A stretch of 64,000 nucleotides of DNA from Proruminimicrobium sp964487915. GTDB lineage: Bacteria > Elusimicrobiota > Endomicrobiia > Endomicrobiales > Endomicrobiaceae. A program made the position numbers and the translations under genes. A model generated the notes under the pieces. It did not search any database and had not been told where the DNA came from. It worked only from the letters and a program-made list of their open reading frames with translations. The stretch is taken from the NCBI GenBank assembly GCA_964487915.1, contig CAZASN010000001.1, forward strand, positions 124,001 through 188,000, in the 5' to 3' direction. Below, piece after piece: positions 50,601 through 59,900 of this stretch. Positions within the stretch are counted from its first letter, which is position 1, and each line of letters starts with the position of its first letter.

Positions 50601-52030
50601 TCTCGGATAAAAGGACGGAAGCCGGTATAAGCGAACAGACTGTTTTGATTGTAAACGATATGTCCGAATTTGAAAATAAATATAAATTTATAAATACGGG
50701 TATCAAAGTTAACGGAAAAACAATATGGCAGATAGATATTGACGGTATGCTTGTGTTCGGAGCCGAAGGGGTTAATATACAGGAAGCTGCACAGGCTTTA
50801 AACGGCAGTAAAATTCTTGAGAAAAAAATAAAAAAGCTTTTACATTTAAAGAAAAAAGTCAGGTTGAACATAAATTCGGTTATTGTTGACGAGGATTCGG
50901 ACGAAATGTTTTTTTACGGCAGAACGGCCGTAATAAATACTGTCCAATATGCAAAAACCGTTAACAAAATACTTGATTCAATATCGGTTATGTATGCGCA
51001 AAAAACGATAATATCGCTTGTTAATATTTCGGACAATGATTTGTATTCGGCTTTAAGCAACGGGGCTTTAAGAAAAGTAATAACTGTCGCTCAGTTTGAA
51101 TATTTAAAGAAAGAATTTGAAAAGTCCGGCAAAGATATATTACGCGAAATAGTTGAACTTAGAAAACGCGGTATAGAAATATACATCTCAGACACAGCCG
51201 TTGACGAACAATATAAAAATTTCGGAATATCAGGACAGGTTATAGACAGCGCGGTTTACGATTATTATTCGCGCGAAACGTTTGAAATAGAACTGATAAA
51301 AGAAAAAATATCTTTGCAACAGCTTGAGAATAAAATAATAAATTCCGATAAGCCGTTAATTATAGAAATGAATTTGCTTAAAGAAATATTCAGAACGACA
51401 AAAGATATAACGGCGGCATATAACGGATTACAGTCATTAATCGGCAGTATTAAAATAAAGTTCGGATTAAAAGACATAAAGATTAAAGATATGGAAAGTT
51501 TTGCTTATTCAATAGATTTTTCAGATTTGCCCGCCGTAAGCGAAGGCGAAATTTTGTTTAACGCGGATATCGGTAATTTTTCAGATATTTTCGGTTTGGA
51601 GAAAGATAATATTATACGCATTATATTGGAAGATCCTAAAATAAACGAAGATGTAAAAAAAGTTTTTTTCAATATAATAAAAGAAAGGATTTTGGCTAAA
51701 ACAAAATTATCGGAAAGCAATAAACCAAACGGGCTGAAAGATAAAAAAATGGAAATATTGTTGGGTAAACTTTTATTTTTACGGTATGGGAACGCCGATA
51801 AGACGACTCTTTTGCCTGAAATTGACTCGTTCAAAGGCAGCGAATCGGATATGCAGCGTAAAATTAATGAGTTATACGGGCAGTTTGCGGCGGATAATGA
51901 TCCCCGTATTATAAATACTATGATAGAATTAATCGTTATATATTGCGAAGAGTACGGTGATAAAGAAATAAAAGAAATGAATGATATTAACAGAACTGAT
52001 TCTTACAGAAAAATGTTGGCGGCGGCTTAA
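38696..52030 (+). CDS. Giant exported multidomain polyprotein, 4444 residues
   Basis: An uninterrupted frame opens with a signal peptide (about 1-35). Modules seen: EreA/ChaN/TraB-like (NIQDLHCH, His79/His81; GGYHS, His484); CPBP protease-like 1 (EEIIFR at 711-716, FLFSH to His745); helical region; caspase-like dyad (DGHG His1339, NSCHSGD Cys1382); CPBP-like 2 (EEIIFR 1564-1569, His1598); GHKL ATPase-like N-box ENAFVHGN (1916-1923) with GFGTGI; two repeated metallopeptidase-like domains (HEIGH 2373-2377, HELGH 2895-2899); two membrane segments; a membrane GT2 (about 3435-3720, VTVQIPVFKES, LLLDKDS, VGHNGFIRKKC, SEDFYTS) with five more membrane segments; and an unrecognised 480-residue tail. 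It starts after a terminator with GGAG upstream and heads a four-gene operon. The overall function is unknown; domain calls are by motif only. Confidence 0.8.
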   Translation: MKRKFVKINYLKVCSVITAACLLLTATGSSLSAYGAYQTDSPYNDIFDGMNVIRQEYGKITSVSDNSSDITVVNIQDLHCHEQTQRNISEIIKTLDKNYSLKSVFIEGGYGQIDVSWINKIQDEKIKSAVIEKMLQDGYLTGAEYYAIKNSRYDLLKGIEEKDIHQANLNRLSKIMEKQPEYDSVISKINKETEVLSGIYLNERNKRFTRKINEYESGKTDTLKFYRLLHKYVEKIRQSPGQYNNITAINMQDYPNISKYLNISSMSKDINPRQVGIELQALVNVVKNKIPYGSYQRLLSVTNNFNDTGKLAEFLIKFCEQNEIDLSKDFKELDKFFEVSRLNQRINPLELVNEEKILIDQIRMALSYDDTEYEISYINDFAKYFNDYFKYALTSADWKYVRQNFDKFRTLYAKYAVVDRIKDISSDIDFINQYYDTNDYRNNIFTANILNGETPLQTSGSLRTSEQVLKQSKEVIVVITGGYHSQDLESIFSEKKVNDIVITPNVTGDIKSANKRYDGIIKEQASMQSSALAFRLASCLPDEEQRNLMARVAVEIYGKENIDQIRKLAGNDFDISKIETAEFDEQKKSAVKDLIQATVSALVSSLPLNAGKDIFNPDIDDILTKMSLKLYDMGFYFENGPVYEIDSSEYKDKDLLGIPAETYSRMFDGLQRALLNVQKNRDLKNKLSIFDVLKNKNSIFAFLAKTAPVWEEIIFRAIPSFVIIFNPVAGIALFGVSQIVFLFSHTIVKWLVYRDSAGNRLDFIGILKHDFKNLSIPALTVALPYILTAGAPIFILPVITVASMAIHYFYNKNNPGNPMLILALLKNAASENIKERMIMYANMMQAGKETIDKIKFLDNDLLYSVMSQSSDPQQTAVNLINKIKYVDPAIINAMEEPEYVFDVFEASDALLEYVRSIGFDAYNFNLFFKLRNSAGIKNEEFSNIWLANIVRDDPRMQYLDNTVLTGIERILRIFGPEMNIDTIQYLFNKLFYPDGFDFDKFFRLTAENNLTKSSDKLRLLQISFDNGFEDDAGEILGFSGIEDSAITEMLVYNENKTKLQNFRLFSELKEMLGIKPEDKDSVRFLAKYCFDKGNIIETDKLTEKLNEDIFIQNLKAILKYENKEYILTPLLADLTTANIYLSDSRCDQIIKLLEEMSNLNIADLAVNNNNLALRVFLSPAFADVFNSQVSKEKFKNIDNTIQKYRRAIAVSIFMTKLLNGRESLVTPENFDEIVKISANAYFAILRQWFDKQLTGKDSFVTAIFHDESADIVFKDMLGDRFNPEILKQFLNKIGIDPDNGDNVQILQRSKDPGVKFKILDRIINAPKNGVKSLFWFDGHGAKYGFSITEKEHIYFEEIADALHVAYDNGVDLKQLTLVFNSCHSGDFKDKILTMLEQRGVKDSPVIITVAGHETELGYTDIVEHDGNKMLVSNLEFSIFNLFESSSNADSADKNLLLGDFILAQNDIHYSNPTISIPITEDVRAIIERAVAQINNINHETAAGEREDEASLLIRTGPRMSLDAAQQSQKIPEIHSSSLELSIFNVLKNKNSIFAFLAKTAPVWEEIIFRVIPSAVTIFNPVLGIALFAVSQIVFLFSHTIVKWLVYRDSAGHRLDFAGILKDDFRNLSLPTLAVSIPYILAIIINPVFWPMAAVSAMIVHSLFNDKLSILGYFKNIKLKDNFDIKLPVEALGIKAGDEILITYFSNDTLLITRSSLELKKFWEEYTAKNPQKAKFRNRIYANTVRVTVAKNGTVNIKELYKNKLEKYPLTQEQKNNITLFYSQVPVKSEEKTEIISGKSEEPVKDNGEEEIQNALTDKINPDNAIDFDFSRFIDGQTGSADIAAVREYVKSAIAGKDLKNSLITITFSNSPDAGLDENKIKTAARIISLLSDEFNEIFADRIAGSAGMTYFEDMLENAFVHGNNLSLSKKIFIYFGNDRDALIINSNTPQNTTIEASALATKLYLYGFGTGIKSAESVNNARYSVTGLLMPDGTEKEVYIAYLSFKKYQQLKETLLDKVLKKINFSAIWNTIETKKIERRYSYTALPVLEEGESVVATNFTKDGEAEYSGDWISFTVSKKGGKYIISNVSKKENKLKWYIPPQWQIPLEDKLEIAEENGKFYICSNYPDIHISDSQPEESAETDISYPLAQRNEEQIQSELPAEQSIPADNIEFERFFELIQRNSAKKPVIGDSGNYEYKLKLQKLSFELADTLDLNQMEEFYKNDEDKLRLVKYLQILKFKRLKDNESLRAVVYNGGLNIKYRLLAFMYLRSNGVNDFSDSVLEILKANFLIELKLNSFKIDTNFDLSVLGAGILLILSRYLTDNHYINEQQEKNLYDNISYSTFVERSDFYNSSANSGMFFTSPDPLTMAHEIGHRVLLFYTDSSKGVAYSTIHEIFAGVISAVFAEQSGIGGKYYQDALYELFNERMKYDYVLQEEHRASSGLLYTVAEIAKRMGKTVKFEFLADAILNLLKSKKGLPERQSDAIIDVIYEYMKVLMFKDGYTQAEIEQFEKILKEESWKSKVLELFMNLKNTSSRWDYYGERYNSLMSRMRFDVVQPESYRHGLLEIDYRDDLVVINNIIMSQPDKINIIMQIVKEELSKSDYLLRPQIAKLLFADLLVSLPQIKQLSKYQLDRLIQNLVDKFFSDKTEYGASEIDYERIRIYALEEYILIKNFFPRSFEERNSAKKDYFKNNYYRQETTKEDGYRYAESLPSFVPSIDTFFMLAGITTLYRKLFDFTVKKLAAAKKRPRFKKDVENYLNIVRNKAQNKYLLTIINNDRAWVKYRLFALMYLRSRGYDIDDKNVINDIKRKFAEAINKNSISVNNNFDLRAVLTGVYLLLENFSRQYTDSKQEIELYELISKAVVLRRGKEAIGARANMTFVSVNPLTMAHELGHRILAYASESSLEDITIHELFAEITANLFAKITGLKEKEYSDVLYRLFDNSVNYDDVFQNEHRASMGFIELLRKVSAQTGRSVRWDVLANAIVSYTKRPSGNIIENSQSKNLKNIFLAYLESLYKKRQYTADDLKNMFNAAQRITSGENVVAEILDDIKIKDSGLYENILNVLQRKMKRQKSYMKGFIPRILYSKSKIKEIADIFKEILGIKPQYKDDKDIITKLVFSQPKRINYVLKLVINQILSKKELSKYDFENLIKLEFLLNNTAVMYNSRAELESGISGILNDIIRTVGNDPFHRHYNTFNLSDYRYVQSYMKNRISGANSRLTMTWLDNLLLSFGKTDFNERQKIVAAVEYPIIILGMFFPKIRNWFLNKHKAGDISQIEIRLTQLEATTLEKIKNILKIEISDISSLSFIRKLAILSKILANKTIKTSNMEEHLKLNEAADKPAEQKLPAKTESIKWILILSISTALLITVVFHFSLLSFVFMIFPVTSFFTLGWSLLKPQSDKIYGKEKYESEYFSNIPETDYDYSQAPAKDVTVQIPVFKESNNVIFNTIMQSIKACQKYSQKSGARANIVISDDGLAVLLKGKISKEDIEYLLQTESVMLTDDQKQAVERIRFYRANNISFVARPEKPRAGLFKKASNLNHTYRLINSLENAGIIEDGTYYEGDSLFIGDIILLLDKDSQLHEDVISVTVPKFIKDENLAFTQNSTLPSNENDNYFTRFMAPFTTFLFQHIFAANAISGGLVPFVGHNGFIRKKCLEEIGNWPEDRVSEDFYTSIKFQTLGYRGMYLSFKGYEFKEIVSRSYIEEVNKILRYVFGLLELIFNRHLINKNKGVQKGVLTDWMKDFLNSGNVRWHQKINFFIYPLSYVNLMSVIPMTLIALVFKKIVISQFSLLFLIFTIPFALVMYKIYKENRMPDQKKDNVFNVFFKIVLNIVSISVMFVSFSYSVLKGLRKFISKKESGFQTTNVDEENYNFKQAFDLIKEHFNKNKSAFLLLVLWGLIAFAVKPVVNAAFIGSLFYITAFSFASIIFSPFLFKALKTVFDEKTEHINLCFKIYNKSDRFSDKRTEAGISEQTVLIVNDMSEFENKYKFINTGIKVNGKTIWQIDIDGMLVFGAEGVNIQEAAQALNGSKILEKKIKKLLHLKKKVRLNINSVIVDEDSDEMFFYGRTAVINTVQYAKTVNKILDSISVMYAQKTIISLVNISDNDLYSALSNGALRKVITVAQFEYLKKEFEKSGKDILREIVELRKRGIEIYISDTAVDEQYKNFGISGQVIDSAVYDYYSRETFEIELIKEKISLQQLENKIINSDKPLIIEMNLLKEIFRTTKDITAAYNGLQSLIGSIKIKFGLKDIKIKDMESFAYSIDFSDLPAVSEGEILFNADIGNFSDIFGLEKDNIIRIILEDPKINEDVKKVFFNIIKERILAKTKLSESNKPNGLKDKKMEILLGKLLFLRYGNADKTTLLPEIDSFKGSESDMQRKINELYGQFAADNDPRIINTMIELIVIYCEEYGDKEIKEMNDINRTDSYRKMLAAA
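40767..40836 (+). repeat. 70-bp exact repeat, copy 1 (first CPBP module)
   Basis: Identical base for base to 43326-43395, in the same frame 853 codons apart. It encodes the stretch up to EEII of the CPBP motif. Confidence 0.9.
43326..43395 (+). repeat. 70-bp exact repeat, copy 2 (second CPBP module)
   Basis: Exact copy of 40767-40836 inside the same gene. Similarity continues with scattered changes for a further 170 bp or more. Confidence 0.9.
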
Positions 52031-52050
52031 TTTTTTAAAAGGAAAGAACA

Positions 52051-53895
52051 ATGATATCGGTAAATTCGTTATCTAAATCATACGGAACAAGGGTTTTGTT
52101 CAGTAACCTGAGTTTCAGCGTCGGTAAAAACGAGAAAATAGGTCTTGTCGGAAGAAACGGGCACGGCAAAACCACGCTTTTAAAAATGATAATGGGGTAT
52201 GAAGAATACGATTCGGGGGAAATACAGATACCGAAAGACTATAAAATAGGATACCTTGAACAGCATATAAATTTTAAGTATGCGACGGCAATAGAAGAAG
52301 TCGCCTCAGTTATGCCTAAAAGCGAACATGATACCAAATGGAAAGCGGAAAAAATTCTTTCGGGTCTCGGTTTTTCAAAAGAAGATTTTACAAGAAATCC
52401 TTTGGAATTTTCCGGAGGATATAAAATAAGAATAAATCTGGCAAAAATACTTTTATCGGATTCCGATATGCTTCTTTTGGACGAACCTAATAATTATCTT
52501 GACATAGTGGCAATGAGATGGCTTGTGAAATTTCTACAGTCTTGGAAAGGCGAACTTATTTTAATAACCCATGACCGATATTTCATGGATCATATTATCA
52601 CGCACACCGTTGCGATTCACAGAAGTAAAGCAAAAAAAATAGAAGGCAATACTTCAAAATTATACGAACAAATAGCCAAAGAAGAGGAAATATACGAAAA
52701 AACAAGGCTCAATCAGGAAAAGAAAAGAAAAAAAACCGAGCTTTTTATCAGAAGATTTCGGGCTAAAGCAAGACTTGCCGGCATGGTGCAGTCAAGAATC
52801 AAATGCCTTGAAAAACAGGAAAATATGGAAGGGTTAACGGAAATAGAGACTCTTGATTTTTCTTTTACCGATATGCCGTTTGAAGCCGGCAAAATGATGG
52901 GAATATATTCTTTGAAGTTCGGATATGAACCGGATAAAATACTTATAGACGATCTGGACCTTGAAATATTAAAAAATGAAAGAATTTGCGTAATAGGCAA
53001 AAACGGCAAAGGAAAATCAACTTTGTTAAAGTTATTATCGGGCAGAATAAAGCCTTTAAGCGGAAATATAAAAGATCATCCTGAGCTTAAAATATCTTAT
53101 TTTGTCCAGTCTGATTCGGCCGATTTAAATCCCGGACAGACAATTTACGAAACAATAATGTCTTCATCGTCAGACTGTCTTCCGCAAAGAGCAAGAAATA
53201 TTTGCGGTGCTATGATGTTTGGCGGAGACGACGCTTTGAAAAAAATATCGGTTCTTTCCGGAGGGGAAAAAAGCAGGGTTTTACTCGGGAAGATTCTGGT
53301 AAAACCGGCCCATCTTCTTTTGCTTGACGAACCGACCAATCATCTGGATCTTGAATCAACCGACGCGCTGATAGACGCGATAACGGAATTTAAAGGTTCC
53401 GTCATAGTCGTAACGCATAACGAACAGCTTCTTCATGCCGTGGCAAAGAAGCTTATAATTTTTGACAGGGATAAAGTTTCTTTTTTTAACGGAACCTATG
53501 CCGAATTTTTGGATATGCGCGGATGGGAAGACGAAAGTTCGGAAATAAGAGAAAAAAGCGACAATTCAAAAAAGATTTACACAAAGGATGACATTAAAAA
53601 AATAAGAGCTTCTCTTATACAGGAAAAGTCAAAAGCGTTAAAACCTCTTGAAATAAAAATAAAAGAGCTAGAACATGAAATATTAAAAAAAGAAAAACAA
53701 ATAGAAGAAATAACAAAACTTCTTGTTAAAGCGTGTGAAGAAAAAAATGTAACTTTTTTGGCTGACGGACCTAAACAAAGCAAACGGATAAAAGAACAGC
53801 TTGAAACGCTTTACGAGAAATTACTCGAACATACCGAAGAATTTGAGAAAAAAGAGAATTATTATAAAAATGAATTTGAAAGTATTAAAAATTAA
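52051..53895 (+). CDS. ABC-F family ATPase
   Basis: This 614-residue soluble protein has two ABC domains and no membrane segment. Domain 1 has Walker A GRNGHGKTT, signature FSGGYKIR and Walker B LLLDEPNNYLD. A charged linker (about 190-250, the P-site tRNA-interaction arm) follows. Domain 2 has GKNGKGKST, LSGGEKSR and LLLDEPTNHLD. A basic coiled-coil C-terminal extension (about 510-614) resembles Uup/YdiF types. ABC-F proteins act on ribosomes, easing stalls or antibiotic blocks. It lies 20 bp after the first giant gene and 36 bp before the second, with an AAAGGAAAG ribosome-binding site, so it is in the same operon. Confidence 0.92.
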   Translation: MISVNSLSKSYGTRVLFSNLSFSVGKNEKIGLVGRNGHGKTTLLKMIMGYEEYDSGEIQIPKDYKIGYLEQHINFKYATAIEEVASVMPKSEHDTKWKAEKILSGLGFSKEDFTRNPLEFSGGYKIRINLAKILLSDSDMLLLDEPNNYLDIVAMRWLVKFLQSWKGELILITHDRYFMDHIITHTVAIHRSKAKKIEGNTSKLYEQIAKEEEIYEKTRLNQEKKRKKTELFIRRFRAKARLAGMVQSRIKCLEKQENMEGLTEIETLDFSFTDMPFEAGKMMGIYSLKFGYEPDKILIDDLDLEILKNERICVIGKNGKGKSTLLKLLSGRIKPLSGNIKDHPELKISYFVQSDSADLNPGQTIYETIMSSSSDCLPQRARNICGAMMFGGDDALKKISVLSGGEKSRVLLGKILVKPAHLLLLDEPTNHLDLESTDALIDAITEFKGSVIVVTHNEQLLHAVAKKLIIFDRDKVSFFNGTYAEFLDMRGWEDESSEIREKSDNSKKIYTKDDIKKIRASLIQEKSKALKPLEIKIKELEHEILKKEKQIEEITKLLVKACEEKNVTFLADGPKQSKRIKEQLETLYEKLLEHTEEFEKKENYYKNEFESIKN

Positions 53896-53931
53896 AATAT
53901 TCGTTGGCTGTATTTTACTTGGAGGCTCCAT

Positions 53932-56900
53932 ATGAAAAAATTTTTATCTATTTTAATTTCGGCGTGTATTTTTTATTCATTTTCTGCGGCGGATGCCGTT
54001 AAAGCATACAGTTATTCGGGAATTCAGACATCATATCCTAATATTTTAAATATAAATCCGTCAGCCGGAACAATCTCAAACAGTTTTATTAATGAAAATC
54101 AGGATAAACTGATAGTTTATATCCAGGATTTACACGCCAATCCTTCGGTCCAAAAAAATATAGCCGAAATTATTTCCGATCTGGATAAGAATTACGGCGT
54201 TGATAAGATATTGGTTGAAGGCGCTCCGTTTGCCGCTTTAGATACCGGAATGATAGATTTGCTGAAAGAATATAATCTGTCGAATTTATTGTTAAACGAA
54301 GGAATTTTAAGCGGTACGGAATATTATTTGGCAAATTATAATAAAAATATTCCGGTTTACGGATTGGAAGATTGGGATACGTATTTGCCGAATGCCAGAA
54401 GAGCGGCTAATATATTGATTGAGAAAGAGAATAAACAAAAAGTTTTTGACGAATTTGAAAAAGAAATTTATTCAAAATTCAAAAAATCAAAAAAATTGCT
54501 GACTTATGTCGGCTTTGACGTTACAAATCCTGTTCTGCTTGGAGAATTGAAACAGCCCGTTCTTAAATATGACTCGCTGTACAATTATATTGAACTTTCG
54601 CAGCAGATGAAAGAAATAGACAAAAATAAAATTCAAAAACAGCTTGAACAGTGCCTGAAAGATTTAAAAAACACTCTGCCGTTTGACAGTTACAGAAATT
54701 TAATTGCAAAGTTAGGCAAATCGGATTATTATGAATATTACGCGCAATTAAGCGGTTATATAGCCGATAATAAAGAACTTAAATTAAAGTATAACGATCT
54801 GTTTCGTTTTTTGAGATATTACTCGGCGCAAAAAAATATAAATAAAATAGGCACAATAAACCAAAAAGACAGATATTTTGAAGATTATCTTGATTCTTTA
54901 AAAGACAATAAATCGGAATATAACGAATTATTTGTTTTAAAAATGACAAGACTGTTTAAATCATTTTTAAATTTGGATATATCGGAACGGGAATATGCGT
55001 TTTTTACGGAAAATTACGAAAAATACGCATATTTGATTGACGGGCAAATCCCCGGGATTCAGGCAAAATACGACGAAATTTTTGACGTAAACGATATTTT
55101 TAAATATCATGAAACAAATATCGTCAGAACAAAAATATTTTTTGAGAATATACTTTCATCTCTTGAAAAAAACGATAATTCAAAAAAAATAACGGTCGTC
55201 GTTTCGGGCGGCTTCCACAGTTCTCTGTCGGAATACTTAAGAAACAGCAACATATCGTGCGTTGTGATAACGCCCGAAGTTTCGGAATACGCCGGCAATT
55301 ATAATTACGATAAAATTATTTTAAGCAGCATAGACAACGGATTTGAAAACCAGGCTTTAGCCAATATGCTTTTTATATTGATGAAAAATCCGCTTGTCCC
55401 CCAGCAGACAAAATACTTTTTTTCAAAAAAACTGCTGTCAAATCTTATAAAAACCCACAAAACGGATAATCCCGAAAAAATCAGTAAAATACTGTTTTCT
55501 ATTTCCGAAAAATACGGAATACAGATAGAAGTCTCATATACGGAATCGGAGTTTACCGTTTTTGTTGATAAAAATAAACATACATTCAAAATAAACAACG
55601 GAAGTATAGATATACGCGATTCTCAGTACGAAGGATCTAACAATATTTCCCTGAAATCCAAAATAATTGCGTCAATAAAGAAGTTTTTTAACATAGAACA
55701 GTCTTTATTTATGGAGTTAAATCCTAAATATAAAAGTTACTTTTCTACAAGAGCCGACGGAAACGCCTCATTCAGATTGGCGCAGATATATAATTTATTA
55801 AAAAGAAAAGACGCCGTATATAAGCACATATTGGATTTCGGCAGCACATTGCTCGGAAGAGGCTCCGCGAAAAAATATGAAGGAATAGAAGTTAGAAAAT
55901 TTAACAGTGAAGGAAAAGTTGTTGCCGACGGCGGTAAAATAAAAGTATTAAAGAAAATAGATATTATAGTTGAAGGGGATTTAAATAAATACATAACAAA
56001 AGAACTGCTGCAGAGCATATTTGACATGATTATGAAAGACGCCGATCCAAACGACGCGTCAAATATAAGAGATACCATAGTAATAGGGGTGCTTTCCAAA
56101 TCGCAAACTTTATTTGCCGACCACGTAAACAGCGGATTTGTCGGAGTCAATCGCGCGATATTTGATATAACCGACGTTGATATTTTGAAGATTTTTTTAC
56201 AGGCCGGATTGATCCACGAATTTTCACACGAATTTTTGCCTAAAAAAGTTTCGGAAGAAGAATTGCTGTTAAATGACGTAAAATATATCAGGCATTATGT
56301 GGCGCAAATGCTTGATCCCGGCATTTCGGAAGAACATTATCCTGATTCTTTCAACGAACAGGTTGTCAGAACCATTATTTCCTCAACCATAAAAATTTTC
56401 CCGTTAAAATCGCGTTTTTTCAATAAAATAAGGAATTACAAACACAGCATAGAAGATATTGCCGGTATTTTTAACAGAAATGACAAAGGTTATCTTACCG
56501 AGAAAGACAGCGGCAAATACGGACAATGGCAGCATGCATATCAGGAATATCTCAGAAATAATCCTGATAATCAGGAAAAGTTTTTTTCTCTTTTAGTGCA
56601 CAAGGATAACAGCAGAGATATTGATATGGAAGATTTTCTCAGCCAGCGTGAAGGTAAGGCAAATACGGCTGAAGTTGACGCAAAAATACAAAAACTGCTG
56701 TTTGGAACCGATATGCCGGACGAACAATCCGCAACTGACGACAGTTTTGTTGAATCTCTGCGTCAAATATTGCAATCAGCAGGGGTTTCGGAATCTGATC
56801 AGGAAGAAATTATGGATGAATTTACGCGAAATATATATACGTGTCTGGAATTATTGTATAAAAAAATGCCCAGATATGCGTTTAAAAGGTTTTTTACGGA

Positions 56901-59900
56901 TCATACTGCGGTAGAAGAACACGGATTAAGCCATTGTCTGGACGTTCTTGCATATTCAATTAAAATAATAGGAAGAAGCGGAGACGTCAATAAGCTCATA
57001 CCATCAGCTTCGGAAGATGAAAAAATAGACATAAAAGAACTTGTATATTCTGTTTTTATGCATGATCTTTCATGCGTATTTTTTAGAGATAACCATGAAA
57101 AAAATTCCGCTGTTTGGGCAAAAGCAATATTGAAGGGTGATGTTACGACAGATGCCGCCATGATAGAAAGGATATACAATAATTGTCTTGGTCATAAAAA
57201 AATTGAAATGGAACGTTCTGCAATAGGTTGTATTTTGCATGATGCGGATTCGTTATCGGCGACTTTGAATTTGAAGAGAATTTTAAATATCTGGCTTAAT
57301 CAGGATAATTTTTTTATAGACAGAAGTCTTTCAACAAATGAGAGAATAAGTAAAATAAAAATGGGATTATATTTGTATCAGGACGGATGCGACTGTATAA
57401 ACGACTTGCTCAGGCATTACTTAAGATCAGATCCGGCAAGATATAAAACAACAGGCGGAGCATCTATTATAAAAACAAGATTTGACGATATGTATGTGGT
57501 AAGAAAATTTTTGGAAGAACAGAGAGAATTTATTAAAACAAAATATGACAAATCAGGCAGACAATACACCGATGCCGACGTTGATGACGCCATAAAGATA
57601 GTAGATGAGGTTTTATCGGTGGAGTTTGACGGATATAATAAAGAGCCGGCTGTTTCTAAAGCGGAAGAGAAAGAATCTTTATTTACGTTTAAAACAAAAA
57701 TGAAAATTTTATGGCAGATAATAAAATACAAAATATTAAAAAAAGAAATGTATTTTAACAGGAATATCGTGTTTTCGGACATACACGGGGGTTATACGAG
57801 ATTTTTGGAATTGATGTATCAAATGCTTGCATCGGTCAGAGATCCGAAAATTTCAAACTATTTTGAATTATTGCATAACGGCAAAGACCAAAACGGATAT
57901 GAAATAACTAAAGACGAAATATCCAGAATGCAAACCGAAATAGAAAACGCGATATTAAATATGTGGAACGTAAAAGGCAACAAAAGCACTCTTTATGTTT
58001 TGGGAGATATTCTTGACAGAGGTCCGAAGCAGATTGAAACTTTTATGTTTATAAAAAAATTATCCGAATCCGGCAGGGTTAAATACGTCGTAGGCAACCA
58101 TGATTTATTTGCCGCAATGAATTTATTCGGAATGCATTTGCCTGTTAACAATAAATTCAAAGGAATTCCAAGAAATTATGAAATTCCGGCAGGCTATATA
58201 GGCAAGGATAAACTAAACATATACGAAGAATGGTACCGCAGGGTTTCGGATATGAGAGATATTTCAAGAGCAAAGGATTCGTTGTATTGGCTTCAGGTCT
58301 TTTCGCAGCGCACCGAATATTCAAAAAAACGGCAGAGTGAAATATGGAGCAAAGAATTGGCAAAAATAAGCGCCGAGTTTAAAAAAAGTTTCGGTCTGGC
58401 CGAAAGCGCCGGTATTAAAGACATTCTCTCAAATACGGATAGAAATATTTTCGGTCTTGATGAAAATAAAGAACTTTTGGAATTCAGCAAAGCTTTCTTC
58501 GGAATAAAATTTGACACTGAAATATCAACCGGTATGAGAGACGTGGAACAAATGGCGGTTAACTGGTGGCTGGATAAGCTGGCAGAAGCGAAAGAATTAA
58601 AAAATAAATATAAAGGTCATGAAGAATATTGGGACCATATCATCGCTCTCATAGAAAAGATTGTAGAAGAACAAAAAAATAAATACAGACAGGAAATAAG
58701 CGGCGGAAACTGGGGATGGGCAGCAGTTGACGCAATGATGTACAGGGTTTACGAAAGCATGGAATGGTATGCATATGACTATATAAAACATAAAGGATGG
58801 GGAGAAGCGTTATTAAGCCAGATTAATTCATATTTGTCCTTGAAACGCACATCTGAATTAAATAAAAAATTTACTGATAAATTTACTAAATTTTTATTCG
58901 GCGCAAGCGCCGATAAAGCCGGAATAATGAACGTTATAATACAAATGGAAGAAATAGGCATGCCCAGGTCGTATATTAATTATCTTACTAAAAAACTTGA
59001 AAATGCGGAGAAATTACAGCAAATTAAAGAAATAGAAAGAATACAAAATCTAATAAATGAAAAAATATCAAAATATAATAAACTGAAAGACACGGAGAGA
59101 GTTTCGGCAAAACACCAGCTTTGCGATTTGATTATACAATTGGATTCTTTGGGAGTACCGCAGAGCATAATTGAAGATTTGCTGAAAAAGGTGCTTGCTT
59201 TGCGCGATGACGGACGCGAAAAGAGACAGACATTGATAGGAGAATACATAAATTTTCTGATGAGAGAACTTGTTAATTACTCTGATTTGGACTCAAAGAA
59301 AAAAATGCTGTCTGAAATTAAAATGAGAGAGACAATAGAAGCTCTTAAAGAATTAAACGTATCGCAGTCTCTTATAAATTATTTATCCGAAAAAGTTAAA
59401 ATAGTATTGTATGATACAAAGGCCGACATAGATTTTATTAACGAGACAATAAAAACGTATAATGATTTGACTGAGGCCGAGAAAGATTCCGCTAAAGCGA
59501 TGATGTGGATGTTTGTCCTTGAATTGGAAGAGAAAAAAGTGCCGCAGTCCATAATAGACGAACTTAGCACAAGATTAAAAGCGCTGCCTCTTACGGAATC
59601 CGAAAAATCGCAAAAACACAAACTTAATTTAATAGATGACGTTTCATATTTTAATAATGAAGAGATGAGATCAATATTAAATTTCTTTAAAAATAATTTT
59701 GCGTTATACAGAGTGGACGAATACGGATTTTATTATATGCACGCCCCGCTTCCTTATGACGAATACGGTGATGTGGCTATAGGGCGCATAACGGAAGACG
59801 GAAGATTTGAAGAGTTTGATTCAAAAGGCAAAAGAATTAAAGGTTTTTATTATAAGGGAGTGCATTATACCGGCAAAAAAATATGGGAGGGTTTTTCGGA

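Noticed and set aside
38696..52030. Giant gene as a misjoined or frameshifted set of separate genes
   Set aside because: The frame is unbroken with uniform codon use, and I see no internal ribosome-binding site/start pairs at domain borders; the second giant shows the same style.
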